Origin: Salinibacter grassmerensis
Lineage (GTDB): Bacteria; Bacteroidota; Rhodothermia; Rhodothermales; Salinibacteraceae
Reading direction: 5' to 3'
Assembly (NCBI RefSeq): GCF_947077765.1
Contig: NZ_CAMTTF010000001.1
Coordinates: 966,818-1,030,817 of the forward strand
DNA length: 64,000 nucleotides
Shown here: positions 55,890-64,000 of the stretch, piece after piece
How positions within the stretch are numbered: position 1 is the first letter of the stretch
Layout of the letters: each line of letters begins with the position of its first letter
Notes under the pieces: generated by a model
Databases searched by the model: none
What the model was told of the DNA's origin: nothing
The model's input: the letters and a program-made list of their open reading frames with translations, nothing else
Program-made: the position numbers and the translations under genes

Positions 55890-57032
55890 CTATGCCACCG
55901 GCTCAAAGTGGTCGTCGAACCAGCTCTGGGCCGTCGCGACGGCCCCGCGCATCAGGTCTTCGGCCTTAGCCGTGTCCCGACTGGCGAGGTGAGCGTGGAG
56001 CGCCTCGCCATCCAGCTTGGCGGCGGCGTGCTCGCAGGCCTCCCAGCTCAAAACGGAGCGCAGGACCCGGCCCAGGGCCTGATCGGTGTCGTCGTACGGG
56101 CGGGCCTGCACGTCGTGGCCCTTCCAGCGGTCGAAGCCGGCGTCCTGCATGAGGCGGGCCATGGCGATGTTCATCCCGTTGATGCGGGTGGCCTGGTCGA
56201 TGTCGAATCGCCCGGAGCCGCCCATCGAGATGCCGTCGTTGTAGCCCTGACTGTTGAGGTGGGTGTGGTGCATCATCCCGTTGTCCAGCTCCTCGATCGT
56301 ATCGTGCACCGGGTCGAGGCCTACCATCTCGGAGTGGCCGATCTCCTTGTTGACGCCCTTCCGGCTTAAAGGCACGTCGAACTCCTCCGCGATGCGGTAC
56401 CACATCACGATGGCGCTGGCCACGGTGGGAAGGAGCATGGCCGGATGTCCCTCGTTGGGCTTCGGCTCCAGGGTGACGAAGAGCTCCCCACCCTGCTCTG
56501 CTTCGAACCGGCAGAGCTTCGCCAGGCTTTCTTTGAGGTTCTGGTACATGCGGCGCAGCTCGGGTGTGGCGAGGTCGTACCCGAAGGAGCCGTTCCAGAT
56601 TACCAGCGAGGGGGCCTTGCCCGGGTCGTCGCTCCAGCCGGGGCGGAGGGGGCCGTAGGCCACCTCGAGGCAGCGCTCGCAGAAGTCCTGGGCCTCGGCC
56701 CGCTCGTCGGGGTCGAGCGACGCGATGCCCCCGTAGGCGTGGTGCAGGTGCGCGCCCGGTGTCACCATCGCTAGGCTCAGGTCAGTCGCGTCCAGAGCAT
56801 CGGCAATGTCCGTGGCATTCTCCTCGTCATACTCGTTGTCGTAGTGCAGCTCCACGCCCAGTTCGACGTGGTCCGGCAGGCGCGGGACAGTCTCGTCCTG
56901 CACGAGACGCACGAAATCGACGGTGTCGAAGTGGTCGGGGGCCCAGTCCGGGCGGACGCCGCTCGGGACGAACCGTCCTGTGCCCTCGTGGAAGGTCCAT
57001 CGGCAGAGGCTATGCAGGGAAGGGTCGGACAT
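55890..57032 (-). CDS. Xylose isomerase-like sugar isomerase
   Basis: The 380-residue TIM-barrel enzyme resembles class I xylose isomerase in the core (VTLEPKPNEGHPAMLLPTVASA, KEIGHSEMVGLDPVHDTIEEL, SGRFDID). The N-terminal catalytic His region reads LGVELHYDNEYDE instead of the usual FHDDD, so the substrate may differ. The next gene upstream in the operon is a xylulokinase, which supports D-xylose use or another pentose. The ATG at 57032 follows the upstream stop by two bases; a GTG at 57038 overlapping that stop is an alternative. Confidence 0.8.
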   Translation of the reverse strand: MSDPSLHSLCRWTFHEGTGRFVPSGVRPDWAPDHFDTVDFVRLVQDETVPRLPDHVELGVELHYDNEYDEENATDIADALDATDLSLAMVTPGAHLHHAYGGIASLDPDERAEAQDFCERCLEVAYGPLRPGWSDDPGKAPSLVIWNGSFGYDLATPELRRMYQNLKESLAKLCRFEAEQGGELFVTLEPKPNEGHPAMLLPTVASAIVMWYRIAEEFDVPLSRKGVNKEIGHSEMVGLDPVHDTIEELDNGMMHHTHLNSQGYNDGISMGGSGRFDIDQATRINGMNIAMARLMQDAGFDRWKGHDVQARPYDDTDQALGRVLRSVLSWEACEHAAAKLDGEALHAHLASRDTAKAEDLMRGAVATAQSWFDDHFEPVA

Positions 57033-57034
57033 GG

Positions 57035-58537
57035 TCACGTCGTGCGGTTGAGTTGATGAGCGAGCGTGTGGGTCCAGCGATCGTACGCTTCCGCGTAGGC
57101 CGAGGCGTGTGTGGGATTCGGAGATACAGTCTTCACGGGCTCCAGGCCCTCAAAGGCGTCGCTCGGGGTGGAGTAGAGGCCAGCACCGACCCCGGCGCCC
57201 CGGGCGGCCCCTTCGGACCCGTCGGTGCGGAGTAGCTCGACGGTCGTGTCCGTGAGGGTGGCGAAAGTGGTGGCGAAAAGGGGACTCAGAAACATGTTCG
57301 CGTGGCCGGCACGGACCGTCTCGGCAGAGAGCCCCATCGCCTGCATGATATCGAGGCCGTAGCGCAGGGCGAAGACGATGCCCTCCTGCGCGGCGCGGAG
57401 CAGATGCGGCCGGCCGTGGACGTTGAAGTTGAGTCCATGCACCGACGCCCCAAGGTCGCGGTCGCCCAGGGTGCGCTCCGCCCCGTTGCCGAAGGGGAGC
57501 ACCGTCAGGCCCGCGGCCCCGATGGGGGCCTGGGCGGCCTCCTCGTTCATCTCTTCGTAGGAGAGACCGTTGGCGCCAGCAAGGATGCCGCGCAGCCACC
57601 GGTTCAGGATGCCGGTGCCGTTTACGCACATGAGGGTGCCGTAGCGGAGGCGCTCCCCGGGCTCGTGATTGACGTGGAGGAAGGTGTTGACGCGGGACTG
57701 CCGGTCGTAGCCGGGCGTGTCGCCGACGCCGTAAATGACGCCGGACGTGCCGGCGGTGGCGGCCACCTCCCCCGGCTCCAGCACGTTGAGCGAGAACGCA
57801 TTGTTGGGCTGGTCCCCCGCCCGGTAGGCTACAGGCACGCCGCTCGGCACGCCCAGGGTCGAGGCGGCGGATGCGGTGACGGTGCCCTGCTCGGAAAAGG
57901 TCGGCACCGTCTCCGGCCAGAGGCTTGGGTCGAGGTCGAAGTAGTCGAGCAGGTTGACGGCCACGTCCTGCCGCTGTACGTCCCAGAGTGTTCCTTCGGA
58001 AAGGCCCGACGGGGTCGTGCGGACGGTCCCGGTGAGCTTGAGGGCGAGGTAGTCGCCGGGCAGCATGGCCTTGTGGACTCGGCCGTAGACCTCGGGCTCG
58101 TTCCGCTTCACCCAGGCCAACTTGGCGGCCGTGAAGTTGCCGGGGCTGTTGAGGAGGTGGGAGAGACACCACTCCCGCCCGAGCGCCTCGAAGGCCTCCC
58201 GGCCAATATCCACGGCCCGACTGTCACACCAGATGATGGACGGGCGCAGCACCTCATGTGCCTTGTTCACCAGCACGAGACCGTGCATCTGGTAGGTGAG
58301 GCCGATGGCCCGCACGGCCTGAAGGTCGGCGCTGGGCATTGAGCGGAGCGTGTCCGTGGCGGCCTGTACGTGACGCCACCAGCGTCCGGGCGGCTGCTCG
58401 GCCCAACCCGGGTGCCGGGCCTCCATGCTCATCTCGTGGTCCGATGGGGCGCGGGCGGAGGCCACCGCGTTGCCGGTGTCGGGGTCCAGTAGGGCGGCCT
58501 TGATCGCCGAGCTGCCGATGTCGTAGCCGAGAAGCAT
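57035..58537 (-). CDS. xylB: Xylulokinase (FGGY family)
   Basis: The 500-residue kinase shows MLLGYDIGSSAIKAALLD, QMHGLVLVN, WCDSRAVDIG, SGLSEGTLWDVQRQD, GDQPNNAFSLN, AATAGTSGVIYGVG and LPFGNGAERTLGDRD, the FGGY sugar-kinase motifs. It phosphorylates a ketopentose, most likely D-xylulose, in line with the adjacent isomerase gene. ATG 58537 opens the conserved N-terminus; the longer upstream frame is not conserved. It is tightly linked to the isomerase gene. Confidence 0.87.
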   Translation of the reverse strand: MLLGYDIGSSAIKAALLDPDTGNAVASARAPSDHEMSMEARHPGWAEQPPGRWWRHVQAATDTLRSMPSADLQAVRAIGLTYQMHGLVLVNKAHEVLRPSIIWCDSRAVDIGREAFEALGREWCLSHLLNSPGNFTAAKLAWVKRNEPEVYGRVHKAMLPGDYLALKLTGTVRTTPSGLSEGTLWDVQRQDVAVNLLDYFDLDPSLWPETVPTFSEQGTVTASAASTLGVPSGVPVAYRAGDQPNNAFSLNVLEPGEVAATAGTSGVIYGVGDTPGYDRQSRVNTFLHVNHEPGERLRYGTLMCVNGTGILNRWLRGILAGANGLSYEEMNEEAAQAPIGAAGLTVLPFGNGAERTLGDRDLGASVHGLNFNVHGRPHLLRAAQEGIVFALRYGLDIMQAMGLSAETVRAGHANMFLSPLFATTFATLTDTTVELLRTDGSEGAARGAGVGAGLYSTPSDAFEGLEPVKTVSPNPTHASAYAEAYDRWTHTLAHQLNRTT

Positions 58538-58795
58538 GAGGGAAAACGGCAGGTGAACGAGAATGCGCGCTTCAGGGCCATCCCCCTCTGGCCCTCCCCC
58601 CGATGGTGTACCTGTTCGCGGAGGTGGCGGTCGTACACATTGCGGACCGCGCGCACCGTGTCGCCGATGCGGGTGCTTTGCGAAACAAGGCAAGAGCACG
58701 ATGGATCATTCCGGAGTCTCCCAGGGGGGAGGCCGTCGATCCCTGCGGGCAGCCCGTCGCAGGCCTCGAGTGCCTGAGCGACAGGGGTGGAAGGG

Positions 58796-59992
58796 CTACA
58801 CCGCCACGAGTCCGATCAGCCAGCCGCAGCCGAGTGCCGCGTAGATGCCCAGGATGTAGCCGGCGACGCCCATGAGCAGGCCCACGGGCGCCATCGCCGG
58901 CAGATAGACGCCCGCCACGATGGGGGCGCTGGCGGCCCCACCGACGTTGGCCATACTGCCGGTGGCTACGAAGAAGAGCGGGGCCTTCACCATCCGGGCG
59001 GCGGCCAGCAGGAAGGCGATGTGGATGAGGATCCACAGGACCCCCGCCAGCAGATACAGAGGGACATCCAGTACGGCAGCGAGGTCGGCCTTGGCGCCGA
59101 TGGACGTGAGGAGCAGGTACAGCGCGAAGTAGCCGAGCCGGGACGCCCCCGCGTTCTCCATCTCCTGTAGGGAGGTAAAGGAGAGCAGGAGCCCTCCCGT
59201 TACCACGAGCAGAATTGCCCAGGTGTCTGTACTGATGACGGTGGCGTCTGCGGTACCGATCTCCGGCATTGTGGCCCCGACGGTCTTAGCCGCCACAGTA
59301 GCGGCGAGAGCGAGGCCGATCATCAACGCGAGGTCGCGGAGGGTGACGGGCCGCAACTGGTCCTCCATGTTTTTCATCTTTTCGTTCAGGCGGTCCATCG
59401 CGGACGTGTCCGCCTCCATCCAGCCGTCGAAGTGGGCCTGGTATGCGCTCAGGAAGATGAGCACGCCCATCCAGCCGTAGCCGGCCACCACGTCCACCAC
59501 CAGGAGCGGGCCGAGCGTGCTGTCCGGAGTGCCGAAGCTCTGCTTCATCGCCACCATGTTGGCCGTGCCCCCGATCCAGCTTCCCGAGAGCGCGGCGAAC
59601 CCTTTCCAGGCCACCGGATCCTCAAAGAATGGACCAAACAGCGCAAACACGACCGGCCCGCCCACGATGATGCCGAGCGTACCCGCGCACATCATGAACA
59701 GCGCCATCGGGCCCAGACGGAGGATGGCCTTTAGGTCGACCGTGATCATAAGGAGAAAGAGCGAGAAGGGCAGCAGGTAGGCCGACATCCAGTCGTACAC
59801 CGGGCTTTCGGCAGGCGTAAGGCCAACGGTGGTGCACAGCATGGGCACGAAGTACGCCCAGATGACCGGCGGGAGGTACTTGAAGAGGGGCTCGAAGACC
59901 TCGAACGAATCCAGCCAGAAGACACCGCCGAGGATGGCACTGAAGAGCGCGATGATCGCCATCGGCTCGGAGACCAGGGGAGAAGAAAACAC
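58796..59992 (-). CDS. DUF819-family membrane protein
   Basis: The 398-residue polytopic protein has about ten membrane segments. Conserved-looking motifs are WAYFVPMLCTTVGLTPAESPVYDW, SGSWIGGTANMVAMKQSFG and FFVATGSMANVGGAASAPIVAG, characteristic of DUF819 (YjcL-like) proteins. Two similar glycine-rich re-entrant motifs (GGTANM and ANVGGAASAP) suggest an inverted-repeat transporter fold. The substrate is unknown. It lies upstream of the xylose pair with a 258-base gap, so it may or may not belong to the same unit. Confidence 0.87.
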   Translation of the reverse strand: MFSSPLVSEPMAIIALFSAILGGVFWLDSFEVFEPLFKYLPPVIWAYFVPMLCTTVGLTPAESPVYDWMSAYLLPFSLFLLMITVDLKAILRLGPMALFMMCAGTLGIIVGGPVVFALFGPFFEDPVAWKGFAALSGSWIGGTANMVAMKQSFGTPDSTLGPLLVVDVVAGYGWMGVLIFLSAYQAHFDGWMEADTSAMDRLNEKMKNMEDQLRPVTLRDLALMIGLALAATVAAKTVGATMPEIGTADATVISTDTWAILLVVTGGLLLSFTSLQEMENAGASRLGYFALYLLLTSIGAKADLAAVLDVPLYLLAGVLWILIHIAFLLAAARMVKAPLFFVATGSMANVGGAASAPIVAGVYLPAMAPVGLLMGVAGYILGIYAALGCGWLIGLVAV

Positions 59993-60302
59993 AGGGCAGG
60001 GGGATCATGGAGAGGCTGCGATAAATCCGTCCACAATCTGCCACAGCGTGCGGAGAGGGTCAACTGCGAAGGGCATGGGCCGATCGACGACATGCGCGGA
60101 GGATCGAGGGGTGCATCCCTGCCCGGGCAAAGAGGGCAAAACATCCTCTATCGCACGGCATTGTGCCGACGAGACCACGGGTGACGGCAGAGTTCTGGTC
60201 CGAAGACTATTCCTGTGCGGGGGATACGAGATGTAAGTGGGCTGCCGGACACGAAGCACGTACGGGCACGCTATCGGGTCTGGGAAAGCGCCTGTATGAT
60301 GA
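59993..60302. other. Intergenic region before TPR gene
   Basis: I see no gene, tRNA or clear promoter here. It ends at a TGA (60300-60302) that is in frame with the TPR gene; the frame is open from there on. Confidence 0.45.
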
Positions 60303-60359
60303 GGGAGGAGAGACGGGGAGCGGTACGTCGATGTTGCCCACGCGGACGCAGAGGGTGCG

Positions 60360-61253
60360 GTGCCTCCGGACACGGGGGGGGATTCGGACCGGGTCTGCTA
60401 CGCCGTCCGGCCGTCGGAAGACTGGACATTCCAGCTTGACGATAAACAAGTTCTCCCGAACACCACGCCGGCGCAAGACACATCGGCTTTCGTCTTCAAG
60501 ACGGTGGCCCGTGCTTCCCTCCTGAATGATCTGCAACGGTGGCGGCTGGCCAGCGAAGTCTCCCCCGATTCCGTCCCGGAGCGCGCCCTGGGACTCGCGG
60601 AAGAGGCCCGCTCCTATCGTCGGGCCGGAGAGCTTGGGGCCGCCGAGGCCCGGCTCCAACTGGCCGCCCGCCTGGCCGAGCCGTACGCGCCACTGTACTA
60701 CGAACTTGGTCAGCTGAGGCAGGCTCGGGGGGATACGTCGGCGGCGCGGCAGGACTTTCAGCGGGCGCGAGCGATGGCCCCTGACTACGCCCCGCCGGAA
60801 GTGAGCGTCCTGCGACAACTTCTTGCTCGGGAGAAGCACGAGCGGGCCCTGGCCCGGGCCGACTCCCTTGTGCAGGAGCAGTCGTACTGGCTGCTGTATC
60901 TGCCAAAGGCACGAGCCCTGCTGGAAAGGGGACGCCTCACCGAGGCGCGAAAGGTGCTTCGCGGGCGCTGTGAGCCGCTCAACGATGAGAGCTATGCCCT
61001 GTACGCCCTCCTCGCCGATACGTACGTGGGCATGGAGGTGTGGGACGGTGTGCGGTGGGCCGTGCAGCAGGCCGAGGCACTCCCCCCCCGCCGCTCGTCG
61101 TTCGTCGAGCGCGTGTCGGAGGTGCGAACCGTCGCCACGGAACAGGGACGGTCTCTAACGGAGGCCGCCGGAGACTCAATTAGCAGCGAAGAGCTTCGCG
61201 AGCGGGCCGACACAACACGAGGGGGCGCGACCGGGGAAGAGGGCCAGCAGTAG
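60360..61253 (+). CDS. TPR-repeat protein, 5' end unclear
   Basis: The 297-residue protein, counted from GTG 60360, contains at least three TPR-like helix pairs (GLAEEARSYRRAGELGAAEARLQLAARLAEP, APLYYELGQLRQARGDTSAARQDFQRARAMAPDY, YLPKARALLERGRLTEARKVLRG). The N-terminal part (VCYAVRPSEDWTFQLDDKQ) precedes the repeats. The coding character continues upstream of the GTG (ERYVDVAHADAEG) to a stop at 60300 without any ATG, GTG or TTG, and a second frame further upstream also reads plausibly. The gene may have lost its start through a frameshift. Such proteins mediate protein-protein contacts. Confidence 0.68.
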   Translation: MPPDTGGDSDRVCYAVRPSEDWTFQLDDKQVLPNTTPAQDTSAFVFKTVARASLLNDLQRWRLASEVSPDSVPERALGLAEEARSYRRAGELGAAEARLQLAARLAEPYAPLYYELGQLRQARGDTSAARQDFQRARAMAPDYAPPEVSVLRQLLAREKHERALARADSLVQEQSYWLLYLPKARALLERGRLTEARKVLRGRCEPLNDESYALYALLADTYVGMEVWDGVRWAVQQAEALPPRRSSFVERVSEVRTVATEQGRSLTEAAGDSISSEELRERADTTRGGATGEEGQQ

Positions 61254-61256
61254 CTA

Positions 61257-62084
61257 CTAAGGGTGGGCGGGAGACGAAGACGGCGTGGAGGCCCGCTGCC
61301 ACAGCCAGAGGCCGATCGCCACGGCGGGGACGCTGAGCAACTGGCCCATGCTGAGTCCCATCGGCAGTGCTGCCTCGAAGTGGATCTGTCGCATCTTAAA
61401 GAACTCCAGCACGATGCGGACGCCGAAGATCAGTGTGAAGAACAGCCCCACCAGCTGGCCGCGTGGCGTGTCGGCCCCGTGCCGCTGGTACAGCCGCCAC
61501 AGGAGGACGAAGACGAGAAAGTAACAGATCGACTCGTAGAGCTGCACGGGATGGAGGGGAATGGCCTCGATGCCCCGCCGCACCCGGGCCGCACGCTCGA
61601 AGACCACGCCCCAGGGCAGGTCGGTGGGCACGCCCAAGATTTCGGAGTTGAAGAAGTTGCCGAGACGGATAAGGCTTCCGGTGAGTGCGACCGGGGCGGC
61701 GAGGCGGTCGAGCAGCCACAGGAACGGCTGGTCCTCGCGGCGGCGGCAGTAGAGCCATATGGCCAGCACGACGCCGATGAGCCCCCCATGGCTTGCAAGC
61801 CCCCCCCGCTGGATCATGGGGATTTCGAGCGGATTGCTGAAGTAATAACCTGGTGCATAGAACAGAATGTGTCCGAGGCGGGCCCCGAGGATCGTCCCCC
61901 CCAGCAGATAAAACAGCAGGTAGTCGAGGTCTGCTTCCGGCTTGCCCTCCCGCTCGAAGACATGCCGCATGAGGTAGAAGCCGATCAGGAAGCCCAGTGC
62001 GAACAGAAGGCCGTACCAGCGCGGGGCGAGAACACCCCAACGAAAGATCGTCGGGTCGACGTCCCAGTGGATCTGCAGGAGCAT
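61257..62084 (-). CDS. lgt: Prolipoprotein diacylglyceryl transferase
   Basis: The 275-residue membrane enzyme adds diacylglycerol to the lipobox Cys of prolipoproteins. It shows PRWYGLLFALGFLIGFYLM, GGTILGARLGHILFY, the GGLASHGGLIGV motif with the essential His, the signature LIRLGNFFNSEILGVPTDLPWG, HPVQLYESICY and a final membrane helix. The length is normal. It serves the many lipoproteins predicted in this window. It converges with the TPR gene across three bases and diverges from the gene at 62256. Confidence 0.95.
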   Translation of the reverse strand: MLLQIHWDVDPTIFRWGVLAPRWYGLLFALGFLIGFYLMRHVFEREGKPEADLDYLLFYLLGGTILGARLGHILFYAPGYYFSNPLEIPMIQRGGLASHGGLIGVVLAIWLYCRRREDQPFLWLLDRLAAPVALTGSLIRLGNFFNSEILGVPTDLPWGVVFERAARVRRGIEAIPLHPVQLYESICYFLVFVLLWRLYQRHGADTPRGQLVGLFFTLIFGVRIVLEFFKMRQIHFEAALPMGLSMGQLLSVPAVAIGLWLWQRASTPSSSPAHP

Positions 62085-62199
62085 GCGGGCGGCGGGGGAA
62101 GTGAAAAAATTGACACTGTACCAAGCGATTCCGCCCCGTCGCGTTCAGGGCTTCGTCTAACCTTTACACGCACTCGCGCTGGATTCAGAAACCTCGATG

Positions 62200-62218
62200 A
62201 TTTAGATTCGATCTAAAT
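62200..62218. promoter_or_regulatory. Perfect palindrome, candidate operator
   Basis: ATTTAGAT (62200-62207) and ATCTAAAT (62211-62218) flank TCG, an exact 8-bp dyad in an AT-rich pocket 38 bases before the gene at 62256 and 116 bases upstream of lgt. Its size and symmetry fit a dimeric repressor site, and the AT-rich TTTAG...CTAAA form recalls metal-regulator (DtxR/MntR-type) boxes. This is a sequence resemblance only. Confidence 0.6.
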
Positions 62219-62255
62219 AGCCGGTAGTATCCTCAGCACCCTCAATCTACTCGTT

Positions 62256-62603
62256 ATGGCTTCTTCCGTCCCGTCGGACACGTCCGTTCTTTTTGCGACC
62301 GATCACGGCTCCGTGGAACGCACAACACAGGGCCGCGTCCGCCTGCGGTTCGGCGGTACGAGCTGGATTCTGGCGTCGTCGGACGTGCCAACCCTGCGCG
62401 CCACCACGCGGTCGCTGGCGAGCGAGGTGTATCACTGTGAGCGCGACTGTCGATGGCAGCTTCGCGTGGATGGGCACCCGACGGTCGTGCTCGACTCCGA
62501 CGAGGTGCTTCGGCTCGACGCGCTGCTCGACGGAGCAGTGACGATGCTCGAACTTGACACCATTCTGGACGACGCGTCTGTTACCCGACCGGTCGTGGCG
62601 TAG
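62256..62603 (+). CDS. Small protein of unknown function behind palindrome
   Basis: The 115-residue product (VLFATDHGSVERTTQGRVRLRFGGTSWIL...) appears to be a single alpha/beta domain. It has a conserved-looking N-terminal HGSVERTTQGRVRLRFG and a central CERDCRWQLRVDG with two Cys. No signal peptide or membrane segment is present. I do not recognise the family; small Bacteroidota DUF proteins have a similar layout. It is convergent with argS. Confidence 0.65.
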   Translation: MASSVPSDTSVLFATDHGSVERTTQGRVRLRFGGTSWILASSDVPTLRATTRSLASEVYHCERDCRWQLRVDGHPTVVLDSDEVLRLDALLDGAVTMLELDTILDDASVTRPVVA

Positions 62604-62660
62604 GAGGAGTCTGCGCCGGAGTGCCACGGTTGGTTCAATTCTCTTTGTCGCCTGCCCTGC

Positions 62661-64000
62661 TCACATTTGACGAGGGGCGGAAATGCCGAGCACGGTCAGG
62701 CCGTTTTTGAGGACTGTCTTCGCGGCCAGTGCAAGTCGCATGCGAGCCGACGCCAACCTGTCCTCTTCGCCGATGATGCGGCAGTTGTCATAGAACTGCG
62801 AGAAGGCAGTCGCCACGTCCCGAAGGTAGTTGGGGACGAAGTGCGGCGCCCGCGCATCCGCGGCGTTTTGCAGCTCTCTAGGGAAGCGGAGTAGTTCCTT
62901 GATGAGGGCAATCTCGTCCTCATGAGTCAGTTGTGAGAGGTCGGCGTCCTCGTCGTGGGAGAAGCCGACCTCCTCGGCCTTGTCAAGCACGGAGCAGATG
63001 CGGGCGTGGGCGTACTGAAGGTAGAAGACGGGGTTCTTCTCGCTTTCCTCCTCCGCCAGCTCCAGATCAAAGTTTAGGTGCGTGTCGGGAGAGCGCATGA
63101 GGAAGAAGAAGCGCGTCACGTCCGCCCCCACCTGCTCGATGAGGTCGTCGAGTGTGACGTAGTTGGCGCGGCGTGTGCTCATCTTGACGGGCTCGTCGCC
63201 CCGCACGAGCGTGACGAACTGATAGAGAACCACGTCGACCCGGTCCGTCTCGTACCCGAGCACGTCCAGGGCGCTCAGCACGTCTGGGTAGGCGGCGTGG
63301 TGGTCGGCCCCGAAAACGTCGACCATGAGGTCGAAGCCGCGCTCGAACTTGGCGGCGTGGTAGGCGATGTCGGGGGTGCGGTACGTAGGCTCACCGGTCT
63401 GCTTTACGAGCACCGTGTCGTCCTCCTTGCCGAACTCGGTGGTTTTGAACCAGAGCGCCCCTTCCTCCTCGTAGGTGTAGCCGGCGTCGGCGAGGCCGTC
63501 GAGCACCGTTTCCACCCGCCCCTCGTCGTGGAGGGCCTGCTCGTTGGCGTAGCCGTCCATGTCAATGTTGAGGTCACGGAGGGTGGCCTCGATGTCGCCG
63601 AAAATAGCGTCCTCCGCGGCCGCCCGGAACGGCGCTAGGTCGTCGTTAGAGCGGAGGGCGTCCCCGTGCTCGTCGTACAGGGCCCGAGCGATCTCTACGA
63701 TGTAGGCCCCCAGGTAGCCGTCCTCGGGGAAGGTCTCAGGCACCTCCACGGTCGTGTCGTCGTCGAGCGTGAGGGTCGTGGTGGGGACGTCTCCCGTCAG
63801 CTCCTCGTAGCGGGCCCGCACCGACTGGGCGAGCACGCGCATCTGGCGCCCGGCGTCGTTGTAGTAATACTCGCGCGCGACGTCGTATCCAGTCCAGGTC
63901 AACAGGTTAGCGATCGTGTCCCCGAGCACGGCATTGCGGCCGTGTCCCACGTTGAGGGGACCGGTGGGATTGGCGCTCACGTACTCGACCAGTGCGCGCT
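62661..64000 (-). CDS. argS: Arginyl-tRNA synthetase, 5' end outside window
   Basis: The open frame runs from 62661 to the right edge, giving 446 residues of the C-terminal three quarters of a class Ia synthetase. The HIGH motif is in EYVSANPTGPLNVGHGRNAVLGD. The KMSK-like loop is KMSTRRANYVTLDDLI, and the anticodon-binding region contains PNYLRDVATAFSQFYDNCRI with the terminal ALAAKTVLKNGLTVLGISAP. The N-terminal additional domain is cut off by the window. It charges tRNA-Arg, one copy of which (CCT) is in this window. Confidence 0.95.
   Translation of the reverse strand, partial: RALVEYVSANPTGPLNVGHGRNAVLGDTIANLLTWTGYDVAREYYYNDAGRQMRVLAQSVRARYEELTGDVPTTTLTLDDDTTVEVPETFPEDGYLGAYIVEIARALYDEHGDALRSNDDLAPFRAAAEDAIFGDIEATLRDLNIDMDGYANEQALHDEGRVETVLDGLADAGYTYEEEGALWFKTTEFGKEDDTVLVKQTGEPTYRTPDIAYHAAKFERGFDLMVDVFGADHHAAYPDVLSALDVLGYETDRVDVVLYQFVTLVRGDEPVKMSTRRANYVTLDDLIEQVGADVTRFFFLMRSPDTHLNFDLELAEEESEKNPVFYLQYAHARICSVLDKAEEVGFSHDEDADLSQLTHEDEIALIKELLRFPRELQNAADARAPHFVPNYLRDVATAFSQFYDNCRIIGEEDRLASARMRLALAAKTVLKNGLTVLGISAPRQM

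Overview
The window is very GC-rich and gene-dense. Its predicted proteins are strongly acidic (Asp/Glu-rich LeuS, EF-P, CarB, DnaG), which suggests a salt-in halophile. Start codons are preceded by C- or A-rich leaders with almost no Shine-Dalgarno sequence. The gene set includes PorV-like and type IX-like sorting-domain proteins, a BshB1-type deacetylase, a POTRA-less Omp85 barrel, TonB and a CarB that ends before the MGS domain. Together these point to the Bacteroidota/Rhodothermota line, most likely Salinibacter (S. ruber or a close relative). This is ordinary chromosome: I see no phage, insertion sequence, CRISPR array or rRNA operon.

Layout. 0-2.6 kb: on the minus strand, a TetR-like fragment at the edge, a three-domain rhodanese, an Rrf2 remnant and a CoA-binding protein. 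2.8-15.3 kb: on the plus strand, leuS, bshB1-like, efp, accB, accC, an aspartate-type aminotransferase, an M50 protease, then a lipoprotein, a sorting-domain protein and a PorV-like protein. 15.3-19.6 kb: a minus cluster of CPBP protease, S9-family protein and PagL-like deacylase. 19.6-28.9 kb: hydrolases, an SDR, tRNA-Arg(CCT), a DnaQ-like exonuclease, a ParA pair, a secreted EEP-family protein, folK, a deoxynucleoside kinase and TonB. 29.1-36.8 kb: a leader with an intrinsic terminator, carA, carB, psd, pssA, purS and clpS. 36.9-41.2 kb: a beta-propeller lipoprotein, a cold-shock protein, about 1 kb of apparently decayed DNA, a small AT-flanked HTH-like gene, dapD and a small lipoprotein. 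41.3-51.9 kb: dnaG, a lytic transglycosylase, two GATase-like proteins, Smr and SWIM proteins, and the Omp85/secreted-protein pair. 52.1-64 kb: dnaE, a xylose isomerase/xylulokinase pair, a DUF819 permease, a TPR protein, lgt, a small unknown gene behind a palindrome, and argS cut by the window edge.

Functional themes. Translation and replication housekeeping: leuS, argS, efp, tRNA-Arg, dnaG, dnaE. Fatty-acid initiation: accB, accC. Phosphatidylethanolamine synthesis: psd, pssA. Pyrimidine/arginine precursor supply: carAB, with a probable attenuator. Cell-envelope biogenesis: lgt, Omp85, PorV-like, PagL-like, TonB, transglycosylase.

The most unusual signals are an S9 peptidase with the catalytic Ser codon changed to Gly, a deoxynucleoside kinase whose P-loop Lys is Thr, an SDR lacking the catalytic Tyr/Lys, the terminator-bearing leader before a CarB that lacks its allosteric domain, the Omp85/secreted-protein gene pair, and a perfect palindrome in front of an unknown gene.
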